The translations under genes were made by a program, and so were the position numbers. Below the pieces are notes generated by a model. The model ran no database searches. It saw only the letters and a program-made list of their open reading frames with translations, and was not told where the DNA came from. A stretch of 64,000 nucleotides of DNA from Pacificimonas flava (GTDB lineage: Bacteria; Pseudomonadota; Alphaproteobacteria; Sphingomonadales; Sphingomonadaceae). The DNA is taken from the NCBI RefSeq assembly GCF_000342165.1, contig NZ_AMRV01000006.1, forward strand, positions 1 to 64,000, read 5' to 3'. Shown in pieces: positions 1-10,421 of this stretch. How positions within the stretch are numbered: the first letter of the stretch is position 1; each line of letters begins with the position of its first letter.

Positions 1-471
1 CCCCACCGAAAACCGGTGAAACCCGAACCAAACATCCGTTCAAGGAGCCGTTCAATTCCTGCACATTACAAATGGTGTGTAAGGACAGGTGAACGACTTA
101 ACATTACCACGGTACACGGCACCTTGAGCTGCCGGACCGCAGGCCGCCGCCCACATGTCCCTTCTTCATCTACGACAATGAGAAAGAGCGATAACGTCCC
201 CACCCGAACCATAAGGCCGGATATCCGGTCAAACAACTGATGGGGTCTGGCGAAGCGGCGTCCGCTCCGTCAGCGTTGAGCGGCTTATATGGCCACCATC
301 ACAAAACCGTCAACACCTATCTGAACAAAAATGTTACAGCGAAGCACGAAAGCTTCGGACTCTCCTTTATGTTCCGAGCCTTACCGGCCGCCGCTTTCCA
401 TTGAAATGGTGGCCGCCGGCAGCGTTTCAAGGCCAGTCCCGACCGTGGGCTTGCGGAGTCGAGGGAGGAAA
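1..471. other. No recognisable gene at the left edge
   Basis: I see no convincing coding region here. The open frames present are short, have no ribosome binding site or family resemblance, and overlap each other on both strands. The stretch is locally richer in A and T than the genes beside it. A weak hairpin sits at about 6-20. The region may contain the promoter or tail of a gene lying to the left of the window, but nothing allows a specific call. Confidence 0.5.
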
Positions 472-517
472 ATGGCGGATTCGCCCGGAGAGGGGGGGAC
501 AGGAACGAATCCGCCAT
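472..517 (-). terminator. Hairpin downstream of the autotransporter
   Basis: A perfect 12-base inverted repeat (ATGGCGGATTCG at 472-483 and its complement at 506-517) begins 15 bases beyond the autotransporter stop codon. On the minus strand the stem is followed by TTTTCC. The loop is 22 bases, longer than usual, so it may be an imperfect intrinsic terminator, but the position fits the end of the transcript. Confidence 0.55.
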
Positions 518-531
518 CCGAATGGACCTGG

Positions 532-3500
532 TTAGAAGCCCATTCGTAACGAAAGCCGGCCCGCGACGGCGTACCGTCCCTGCTGCTCCTCGGCATTCAC
601 CTCACCGCCGAGCGTGAAGACGTCGTTGCCGCCCAGCGCCCTGAGGCCGAACACCCAGCCGTCGGTACGTTCATCGGCGATCAGGGTGAAATCCTCCCCG
701 TTCGTGAAGCGCGCGGTCGTGGCGCCGAGCGAACCGGACAGGATTTCCCGTCTGCCGCCCTCCGCCTCGACGCGCCCCCAGCCAGCCATTCGATTCTCTC
801 CCCCGAAGGTGAGCGCCGCAACCAGACGTCCGGTTGCCGCCAGTTCATCGCTGGTGCGCGAATCGACGTCCAGGTTGAAGGCATCGCCGCCGCCCGTGTC
901 GGTGTATCCGTCTTCCTTCAGGCGGTAATAGTCGAGCGTTCCGATGGGCCGCAGCCGCAAACGGCCGAGCGACACTTCGTAGCTGGCCCCGCCCGATGCG
1001 GAATAGAGCCACGCGTCCCGTTCGCCATTCGCGATGCGCGTCACCTCCTCGCCGTCGAAAATTCCGGAGAAGCGCCGCTCGCTGTCATAGGTGATGTAGC
1101 CAAGCGAGGCGCGTGCGTAGCCAAGGAAACCGTCCCATGTCCCGCGCCAGTGCACCGCGCCCTCATACTGATCGGCGATGACCTCGTTCGCCGTGCCGTC
1201 ATCGTCGATCTCGCTGCTGAGATAGGCGATGGAAAGTCCGATGCTGCCGGCCGTTTCGGTATTCAGCTCCGCCCCGCCGCTGGCGCCCCAGCCGCTGATG
1301 TCATAGGCTGCCGTGTCGGCGAAATCCGAGGAGGTGCCCCATGCGCCCTGTTGCAGCCAATAGCCCCAGCGACCCCGATCAACATAGGGAGCATCGGGGT
1401 CGGTCAGGATCCGGGCCATCTGGCGAGAGGCCAGGCTGACCGCCTCGAACGAACCGCCGGCATGATCGGGCAGCATCTGCCGCAGCGTCTCACGAAAGGC
1501 CTCGCCGTCCGTGATGTTGAGGAAAGCGCCGGCAACATCCGCATCATTGTCGAGCGCCTCGAACACCGCATCATAGGCCCGCGTCTGTGATCCGTTGAGG
1601 CCGAGCGCCTCAGCGGTCTTTCGGGCGAGGCTTAGGCTCACCTCCCCAGCCTCTTCATCCACGGAGATACGACTGTTGAACAGGAAGGGAAGGTTGCCTG
1701 CGCTCCCCTCCAACGTGTCGGCGCCGACAAGCGAATCGGCACGCACCACGACGAATTCGCCTTCTGACGAGGCCGCCTGCGTCAACCGGACCGACAGTGC
1801 GGCCCCCTCCTCGAACGTCGCGGTGCCTGCCACGTCGTACAGCGTGTTGCTTTCCGCCTCCGGATCGACCGTGACGCCAATCGTGCCCTCGGCCCCGACG
1901 TTCAAGGATGCAAGAGACACCGCGCCCGAATTCGTCAGTTCCAGCGTTCCGCCGGCCACGTCGACGGCCAGGCTGCCATCATGGGTGATCGCGCCGCGAA
2001 AGATCGACTCCCCGCTCAGCGACAGGGTGGACGCGCCCGTGCCGAAATTCACATCGCCGGCGAACTGCGACGCGCCTGTCATTGCCAGCGCATCGTCGCC
2101 AGCACCGAAATCCGTACTGCCGCGAAGCAACGCGTCGCCGCCAAGAGATATGCGATCGTCACCTTCTGCCAGAACGACGTCGCCCGAAACGGTGCCACCC
2201 AGCACCTCCAGCAGATCGGCACCGCCACCCAGGCGGATGTCGCCCTGAATCGTTCGATCCGGGCCACCCTCCTCCGCCGCGCTCTGCCGAATGATCGCAC
2301 CGCCAGCGTTCGCGCTGAGATCAATGGCGATGTTGCGACCATCCTCACCCCCGCGAGCCGTGATCGTGCGATCGTTGACAACGAGGCCCACGGTGCCGGA
2401 CCGATCGACGATCGCATAAGCGGTCCCCTCTTCTGCCGTCACGGCCTCGATTGCGCCGCTGTTACGAATCTCGCTCAGGGACGCACCGCTTTCGATAGCG
2501 ACCGCTTCGGCGGCCGTACCCTCCGCATTGCCACCGCCTGCGCGAATGCTGCCGGAATTGACGAGTTCAGGCGTGCTCGCTCCCTCGGCCAGGCGAAGAG
2601 CTACGGCGTTGCCGCCATCCGACGTCGCGGAAACGGTGCCGGAGATTCCTATGCCGCCGGCGACATCGACGGCACCGCCCTGCCCGCCGAGAACCAGGGC
2701 TGCGGCGTCCACATCCTCATAGACGCCGACGCCGCGGATACGGCCGCGGACGGAGAGGCCATGCCCGCTTTCGTCACCGCTCACTGCGCCGATCTGGATA
2801 TCATCGCTAGATCCCACAGAAACGGCGGGGGCTTCACCATAGGCGATGATATCCGCGTCGCCCTCCGCATTGTCGGGAACGCCGTCATCATCCTCGTCGT
2901 TCTCGTCCTCGTCCTCGTCCTCGTTCTCGTCCTCGTCCTCTTCCTCGTCATTATCGGCCGGAGCGATGTCGAACAGAATGCCGCCATCGACATTGCCCGT
3001 GATCCGAATCGCGCTGCCCCCCTGAAGAAGATCATCCTCGTCCAGGTCTTCCGTATCGGACGGGGCCGTTGTCGAGCGGTAGCCGGTGACGGCGACGCTG
3101 TTCTGAAATATCAGCGCTCCGCCAATATCACCGTCCACGGCGACACCGACCACATTCTCCCCGCGTGCGGTCACGCTGCCGCTGACGGTCATGTCGCCGC
3201 TGACATTCTGCGTACGAATCCCGTAACTGTCGTCGCCGACGACTTCGATGCTCCCGCTGTGGACGAGATCCCCATTCAGGTCGCTGTCGAGGGCGATACC
3301 GGCCGAGCGATTGCCGGCAATCTCCACCGCACCGCCGTTTACGATCGAACCTGTATAAGCGCCGCCCTCGCCCAGACGAATGCCGAACCGACGTTCGCCC
3401 TCGGCGAACGGGCCGTCGATATCGCCATCGTCATCCTCGTCCTCGGGTTCGTAATCTTCATCCAGCGTGATCGTGCCGTCGTTCGTAATCGTCCCGCTGC

Positions 3501-3786
3501 GACCTGCTTCGACGAGGATTCCGGTCGCGTCGTCTGCGTCGCTGATCCCGATTTCACCCTCGTTCGTGACGTCGTTGTCGCTGTCGACGGTCACGGCGAC
3601 GCCGCCCTCCGGCATGATCGAGCCCTCTTCGTCGATTAGAATGTCGTCGGCGGTGCCACCGTTCGCCGTGGATGTCCGAACTGGCGTGGTTGTTTCCTCA
3701 TCGATCACCGTCTGCGCAAATCCGGAAGCCGGCATGGCAGCGGCAAGGATGGGGGTCAGGCAGGTGCAGCAAAGCAGTTTCCGCAT
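532..3786 (-). CDS. Autotransporter outer-membrane protein
   Basis: This is probably a type V secretion autotransporter of 1,084 residues. I chose the ATG at 3784-3786 because it opens a clear signal peptide (MRKLLCC... to FAQ, about 24 residues); the frame stays open 25 codons upstream without a signal-like start. The middle is a long passenger rich in G, N, S, T and D with repeating NSG-I-A/G type turns, expected of a beta-helix. The last roughly 270 residues alternate polar and aromatic positions (YDISGWGASGGAEL, LGYITYDS) and end in RLSLRMGF, with the terminal Phe typical of an autotransporter beta-barrel. Two acidic runs lie at about residues 107-126 and 277-309; the second ends DDDGVPDNAEGD, resembling a calcium-binding thrombospondin type 3 loop. 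It follows the STN receptor by 127 bases on the same strand, so it may be an output of that signalling unit. The passenger's ligand or activity cannot be told. Confidence 0.88.
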   Translation of the reverse strand: MRKLLCCTCLTPILAAAMPASGFAQTVIDEETTTPVRTSTANGGTADDILIDEEGSIMPEGGVAVTVDSDNDVTNEGEIGISDADDATGILVEAGRSGTITNDGTITLDEDYEPEDEDDDGDIDGPFAEGERRFGIRLGEGGAYTGSIVNGGAVEIAGNRSAGIALDSDLNGDLVHSGSIEVVGDDSYGIRTQNVSGDMTVSGSVTARGENVVGVAVDGDIGGALIFQNSVAVTGYRSTTAPSDTEDLDEDDLLQGGSAIRITGNVDGGILFDIAPADNDEEEDEDENEDEDEDENDEDDDGVPDNAEGDADIIAYGEAPAVSVGSSDDIQIGAVSGDESGHGLSVRGRIRGVGVYEDVDAAALVLGGQGGAVDVAGGIGISGTVSATSDGGNAVALRLAEGASTPELVNSGSIRAGGGNAEGTAAEAVAIESGASLSEIRNSGAIEAVTAEEGTAYAIVDRSGTVGLVVNDRTITARGGEDGRNIAIDLSANAGGAIIRQSAAEEGGPDRTIQGDIRLGGGADLLEVLGGTVSGDVVLAEGDDRISLGGDALLRGSTDFGAGDDALAMTGASQFAGDVNFGTGASTLSLSGESIFRGAITHDGSLAVDVAGGTLELTNSGAVSLASLNVGAEGTIGVTVDPEAESNTLYDVAGTATFEEGAALSVRLTQAASSEGEFVVVRADSLVGADTLEGSAGNLPFLFNSRISVDEEAGEVSLSLARKTAEALGLNGSQTRAYDAVFEALDNDADVAGAFLNITDGEAFRETLRQMLPDHAGGSFEAVSLASRQMARILTDPDAPYVDRGRWGYWLQQGAWGTSSDFADTAAYDISGWGASGGAELNTETAGSIGLSIAYLSSEIDDDGTANEVIADQYEGAVHWRGTWDGFLGYARASLGYITYDSERRFSGIFDGEEVTRIANGERDAWLYSASGGASYEVSLGRLRLRPIGTLDYYRLKEDGYTDTGGGDAFNLDVDSRTSDELAATGRLVAALTFGGENRMAGWGRVEAEGGRREILSGSLGATTARFTNGEDFTLIADERTDGWVFGLRALGGNDVFTLGGEVNAEEQQGRYAVAGRLSLRMGF
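2883..2955. repeat. Hexanucleotide (GTCCTC) repeat tract in the autotransporter
   Basis: An imperfect array of the hexamer GTCCTC, broken by a few GTTCTC and ATCATC units, encodes on the minus strand the Asp/Glu run at about residues 277-301 of the passenger. The unit is two codons, so gain or loss of copies would change the length of the acidic run without shifting the frame. Confidence 0.8.
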
Positions 3787-3913
3787 ACGAAAAACACGTC
3801 CCTTTATATGTGACCGGACGCCGCGATCCGCGCGCCCTTTGCACCGGAGACGAAGCCGCATTCGCGAACCCGCATCTGAGATCGCTATTCTGTCTGGCGG
3901 AGGTTGGCGGCGC

Positions 3914-6262
3914 CTAAAATTCCGCGTCGAAGCCGATGCGGATCGTGCGGGGGCGAAGCGGAGTGATTTGCGGGCGGGCGCCCAGCGTGAACGGCGTGCC
4001 GACGGAAAAGCGGTTTCCAGCCACGTCGAACAGATTGAAGACGGTCAGTGAGACGCCCCGCCCTCCCCGTCCGATCCGCATGTCCAGGTCGACTTCCGCA
4101 TAATCGCCTTGCGGGGCATCGAAAAGCGGCCGCACGCCCAGGCGGGATGTGCCGACATAGCGGCCCTGCGCGCCGGTCTCGAACTGCCAGCCGCCATTGA
4201 ACGAAGCGCGGTAACGCGCACTCCCCTGAACGCCGAAGCCAGGAACATTCGGAAGATCGTTTTGCGCCGCAACCGCCTTCGCAAAGACGAAATCCTGTAC
4301 GGGTTCCGTTACCTTGCTGTCGTTCACGAACAGGCTCCCGCCCAGCGTCAGCCCGTCTACGGGGCGCCAGTTCGCCTTCAGGTCGAAACTTTCGATACGG
4401 CCGTCGCCGATATTCGCGGTCGCCGGAAACCCGTTCATGTCGACGATGTCCGCCTGAATATCGTTCCAGTCGGTATGGGCTATGGTGGCGGCAAGATCGA
4501 ACGCCTGCCTGCGCAGCCGCAATCCCGCCTCTATCGTTTCCACCCGGTCGTTGCGGAAGCGCTGGACGAACGCGTCCCGAACGGCCAATCCGCCGGGGCG
4601 GAACCCCTGCTGATACCGAACGAAAAACTCCATGCCATCGCTGGCGCGGTAGAGAGCGGAGAGTGAGGGCAGAAACGCCGTTTCCCCGCGGCTCGCCGAG
4701 GTCGACAGGCTCGAAAGCTGCGCCGGGACATCGACGCCCCCGCCCGACAACCACGTATAGCTTACCCGCCCGCCCGCGGTCACGACGATCCGTTTCGCAA
4801 GTTCAAAGGACGCTTCACCGAAGAGGGTCGCTTCGTCGACCTTGCTGTCGAGGCCGGTGGAGGCGACCATCGTACGAGCTGGCCCGAAGTCCCGCTCTGT
4901 GCTGACCTCGTTATGCAGCAGACTTGCGCCTACGAGCAACCCATAGCCCTGCGCCAAATCCCGCGCGATGCGGTTTTCCGTCGACACCAGCAGCACTTCA
5001 CTGTTCTGGGAAAAGGCGGTTGGCGTTCCGTCCAGGGGCGTGGCATCGAACGTTTCATCCCGGTCCTGGCGCACGACGCCCGTGGAGGATACGAAACGGA
5101 TATCGTCCCACTCGCCCGACAGTTTCAGATCCGCGAGCAGGAAGTCGCTGGAATAGCCTTGCGCAATGGCGCTGGCTCGCGTCAGCGGCGGCGCGTCCCG
5201 ATCCGCAAACTGACTGTCCCTGGCATCGACGGTCTGCACGGCCGCGCCGATATCGAGCGTCCAGTTTTCCGCCGGCAGGATACGGAGCGCCGCCCGCCCG
5301 CCATAGGTTGTGACGCGATTGACATCGTCCAGTCCTCGCAGCGTGTCGTCAATATAGCCTCCATCGACGCCGCCATAGCCAACGACGCGAAGGCCCGCCT
5401 GGCTTTCCACCAGCGGCACGTCGAGCATACCGGAAAAATCTGCACTGGGATCGCCATGGGCCGTGACGGCTCCACCGGCCGAAACTGAGCCGGACAGCCG
5501 GTCCAGCTCTGGCGCGTTCGGCACCGCGCGCAGCACGCCGCCGAGCGAACCGGCGCCGTAAAGCGTGCCCTGCGGGCCCTCCAATACCTCCACGCGCCCC
5601 ACATCATATAACCGCAAATCGGGGTCGGGCGCGTTATAGTTCAGCCTGGTATCACCCAGATACTGCCCCACGGTGGCCTGCGTGGGCCCCAGAAAGCTGG
5701 AGTCGGCGATACCGCGGATGAAAAGCTTATTGCGTCCCGGGCCGCCATGCGTGGAATTCAATGTGGCGAGGCGACGAACGATGTCTGCCGTTCCAAGAGC
5801 GGGCAAGGTCACGCCCGTCCCGTTCGCATCCAGCACGGTCACCGATCCCGCAAAGTCCGTCAGGGTCAGGTCCCGCTTCGACGCGGTGACCACGATCGGC
5901 TGCGGAGGGGGCGGTCGCCGCGGCGTCAATGACCGGGCGGCGACCTTTCGCGGCCGCGTCTGCGCCGGTGCCGAAACGATACGCCAAGCGCCGTCTCCGA
6001 CGGGAACGGCCCGTACCGGGAGACCCGACAGCAGCGCCGAGAACGCCTCATTCGCGTTCATGCGGCCGCGAAGCGGCGGCGTCTGCAACCGCGTCAGGGC
6101 AGAGCTTTCGACGCCCACGCTGAGGCCGATCTGCTGCGACAACGCACGTACGGCCGCGCCGAGATCTCCAGCCGGAAGGTCAATCGTCCTTTCGGCAGCT
6201 GCGGCGGACCCGGTGCTCGCCAGCATGGTCGCGCACGCAAGCGCTGCTAGCCGCCTTCGCAC
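3914..6262 (-). CDS. TonB-dependent receptor with N-terminal STN signalling domain
   Basis: This 782-residue outer-membrane receptor resembles FecA-type transducers. Residues 1-23 are a signal peptide ending SAAAA. Residues 24-98 form an STN domain (RTIDLPAGDLGAAVRALSQQ, then GLPVRAV and GAWRIV), the periplasmic part that talks to a FecR partner. A proline-rich linker leads to a TonB-box-like IVVTASKR at about 123-130, then a plug (VRRLATLNSTHGGPGRNKLF; VEVLEGPQGTLYGAGSLGGV) and a beta-barrel ending RIGFDAEF. The start is GTG at 6260-6262, one base after the FecR stop; the nearby ATG is out of frame, so translational coupling is likely. The gene follows an ECF sigma factor and FecR in the standard fec order. 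The ligand may be a siderophore or haem, but nothing in the sequence fixes it. Confidence 0.93.
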   Translation of the reverse strand: MRRRLAALACATMLASTGSAAAAERTIDLPAGDLGAAVRALSQQIGLSVGVESSALTRLQTPPLRGRMNANEAFSALLSGLPVRAVPVGDGAWRIVSAPAQTRPRKVAARSLTPRRPPPPQPIVVTASKRDLTLTDFAGSVTVLDANGTGVTLPALGTADIVRRLATLNSTHGGPGRNKLFIRGIADSSFLGPTQATVGQYLGDTRLNYNAPDPDLRLYDVGRVEVLEGPQGTLYGAGSLGGVLRAVPNAPELDRLSGSVSAGGAVTAHGDPSADFSGMLDVPLVESQAGLRVVGYGGVDGGYIDDTLRGLDDVNRVTTYGGRAALRILPAENWTLDIGAAVQTVDARDSQFADRDAPPLTRASAIAQGYSSDFLLADLKLSGEWDDIRFVSSTGVVRQDRDETFDATPLDGTPTAFSQNSEVLLVSTENRIARDLAQGYGLLVGASLLHNEVSTERDFGPARTMVASTGLDSKVDEATLFGEASFELAKRIVVTAGGRVSYTWLSGGGVDVPAQLSSLSTSASRGETAFLPSLSALYRASDGMEFFVRYQQGFRPGGLAVRDAFVQRFRNDRVETIEAGLRLRRQAFDLAATIAHTDWNDIQADIVDMNGFPATANIGDGRIESFDLKANWRPVDGLTLGGSLFVNDSKVTEPVQDFVFAKAVAAQNDLPNVPGFGVQGSARYRASFNGGWQFETGAQGRYVGTSRLGVRPLFDAPQGDYAEVDLDMRIGRGGRGVSLTVFNLFDVAGNRFSVGTPFTLGARPQITPLRPRTIRIGFDAEF

Positions 6263-6263
6263 A

Positions 6264-7193
6264 TCAATCCTTCATTATCGTCCAGACACCGTCCGCTTGC
6301 TGCGCTTCGCCCCCGACCAACCGTCCGACCACCGGCAACAGAATTTGCGGCTCGGCGCCCAACTGGATCGTACCGGTGAAGCGGCTATCGGCTGCATTCG
6401 CCGCTACCTCAATATCGACACCCAGATTGCGCGCCAAGTCACTCGCGACGAAGCGCAGCGGCGTATCGGCATAAACCAGACGCCCCTGCCGCCAACTTGC
6501 AACGTCACCTGGCACGATCGGTCGCCGGATGGCGGTACCGCCGGCAATGTGAACGGCTTCGCCTGCCGTCAGCGCGATCGCTTCGCTTTGCGGTTCCACC
6601 ACCACTTCCCCTTCCGATACGGCAACATCCAGGTCGCCGTCCGATGCGATGACGTTGAACGCAGTTCCGGCATCCACGAGCTGCCGCCCGGCGGCCTCGA
6701 CGATAAAGGGATTTTCTTCGTTGTGAACAACAGCGAACAGGGCTTCGCCATGATCCAACCGCGCAAAGCGCCCATCCCGGTCATAGTAAAGCCGAGTTCC
6801 GCCGTTCAGCGCGATGGAGCTGCCGTCAGAAAGCACCACCGAACGGTGCTCGCCCGCGGCAACGGTCACCATTTCCAGCGCAGCTTGTCCCGGCATCAGT
6901 GCATAGCTGCCGATGACCGCCGCCACCGCCGCAGCCGCCGACCAGCCAAGGACAGCGCGGCGTACAGGGCTTGGCGCAGCGCTGTCGTCGTTCGCCGGCA
7001 CTTCGTCAGACCGCGACTTAAGGATGTTTCCGACATCCTGATCGGCTGCAGCCACCTCATCATAAATGCCCGCGTGAATTGGGCTGGCCTCCAGCCAGGA
7101 CGTAAAGCCGTCCCAGTCGCGAAAGTCAGGGTCGCGCAGGCGGATGACCCAGTCGATCGCCTCCGTTTCTGCCCGCAGGCGTTCGGATGTCAT
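6264..7193 (-). CDS. FecR-family anti-sigma factor / signal transducer
   Basis: This inner-membrane protein should pass a signal from the STN domain of the receptor to the ECF sigma factor. I prefer the ATG at 7191-7193 (MTSERLRAET) because GGAG lies six bases upstream; an ATG four codons earlier lacks such a site. From this start it has 309 residues. Residues 1-50 form the usual FecR N-terminal domain (WVIRLRDPDFRDWDGFTSWL), residues 80-100 are one membrane span, and the periplasmic FecR domain follows with its hallmark pieces VVLSDGSSIALNGGTRL, DHGEALFAVVHNEENPFIV and DAGTAFNV. It lies between the sigma factor and receptor genes and is separated from the receptor by one base. No lesion is seen. 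Confidence 0.93.
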   Translation of the reverse strand: MTSERLRAETEAIDWVIRLRDPDFRDWDGFTSWLEASPIHAGIYDEVAAADQDVGNILKSRSDEVPANDDSAAPSPVRRAVLGWSAAAAVAAVIGSYALMPGQAALEMVTVAAGEHRSVVLSDGSSIALNGGTRLYYDRDGRFARLDHGEALFAVVHNEENPFIVEAAGRQLVDAGTAFNVIASDGDLDVAVSEGEVVVEPQSEAIALTAGEAVHIAGGTAIRRPIVPGDVASWRQGRLVYADTPLRFVASDLARNLGVDIEVAANAADSRFTGTIQLGAEPQILLPVVGRLVGGEAQQADGVWTIMKD

Positions 7194-7229
7194 ATGCATC
7201 TCCATATCGGGAAGACGGACTGGCCACCC

Positions 7230-7742
7230 TCAATCCGCATCGGATCGCCTCCGCAGGTCGATCATTGCGCGATAGGCCTTCTGAAGATGCTTCTCCACGG
7301 CGCTCAGACTGATCCCCTCGGTTTCGGCAATCAGCCGCTGCGCATGGCCCTGCAATCGATATCGCAGGAAGATTCGCGCTGTCCGCTCGCCCAAGGCATC
7401 CAGTTCGCGCTCCGCTTCGCCAAGCGCCTCGCGGGACAAGAGGACCTCCTCGCTGGTCGCCTCCGCGGCCCGTTCGGGATCGTTCTCCCCATCCGGCCGC
7501 GCCCATTCGCGTTCGCGTCCCCGCCTCTGCCGCTCCGAACGGGCGCGGTCCAGCATCAGGTTGTTAGCCGCCCGAAACAGATAGGATCGCGGATCCGCAA
7601 CCGGTCCGCCGACGCGGCCCCGCAGGCGAACCCACAATTCCTGCAGGATGTCTTCAGCATCATCGCCCGCGCCGCGCGCGGACAGAAAACGCAGCAACGC
7701 GGGCCGCTCCGCAATGAACACGGCTTCCAGCCCGCTACTCAT
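7230..7742 (-). CDS. ECF RNA polymerase sigma factor, FecI-like
   Basis: This 170-residue protein is an extracytoplasmic-function sigma factor that should direct RNA polymerase to the receptor and perhaps autotransporter promoters. The ATG at 7740-7742 is preferred over the TTG one codon earlier; AGGA lies about 13 bases upstream. Region 2 is visible (DAEDILQELWVRLRG, then PRSYLFRAANNLMLDRAR) and region 4 is a helix-turn-helix (AETEGISLSAVEKHLQKAYR). It is short and lacks extra C-terminal domains, as FecI-type factors do. The downstream fecR and STN receptor genes on the same strand support the FecI assignment. No obvious iron-regulator site is seen directly upstream, so the input to the sigma gene itself is unclear. 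Confidence 0.92.
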   Translation of the reverse strand: MSSGLEAVFIAERPALLRFLSARGAGDDAEDILQELWVRLRGRVGGPVADPRSYLFRAANNLMLDRARSERQRRGREREWARPDGENDPERAAEATSEEVLLSREALGEAERELDALGERTARIFLRYRLQGHAQRLIAETEGISLSAVEKHLQKAYRAMIDLRRRSDAD

Positions 7743-7941
7743 CAAGCGCGGCTTTCCTGCGCAGGGGCGCCTTCCCCCATGGACAACTTGTCAGGATCGC
7801 CACTCGGCACCCCCAGACCGCAATGGGCAGCGGGCGGTAGGCCCGACGACATCAGCAGGGCTCTTCACGGCGTTGAAACCAGCCGTCAAGCGCCTCTGCA
7901 TCCCTGCAAGGACAAGATGAGCAGGACGTCTCCGTATGAGA

Positions 7942-7985
7942 GCCGGGCAGAGGTCTCGCCAGCTTACGGCGAGCCTCTGCCCGGC
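7942..7985 (-). terminator. Strong hairpin after katG
   Basis: Outer arms GCCGGGCAGAGG (7942-7953) and its complement (7974-7985) enclose inner arms CTCGCC (7955-7960) and GGCGAG (7968-7973), giving an 18-pair stem with one bulged base and a 7-base loop. It lies 13 bases past the katG stop codon. There is no T run on the minus strand, so it may act as an RNA-stabilising or Rho-assisted end rather than a classic intrinsic terminator. Confidence 0.6.
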
Positions 7986-7998
7986 ACCCGGCTACCGA

Positions 7999-10334
<2,336 letters not shown>

Positions 10335-10421
10335 CGCCGGTCGGCCGATTGGAAGGGGACTGAGCGCGCCTGCCGCAGCTGTGACGCTGATCCAGGCGCG
10401 CTCAGAGGCTGCCGCCCCTCG

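Noticed and set aside
2883-2955. Phase-variable switch by slippage in the hexamer tract
   Set aside because: The unit is six bases, so slippage would not shift the frame; only length variation is possible.
1981-3639. A 552-codon frame antisense to the autotransporter
   Set aside because: It mirrors the repeat-rich passenger, including a run of Val/Leu from the (GTCCTC) repeat; there is no start site or family match.
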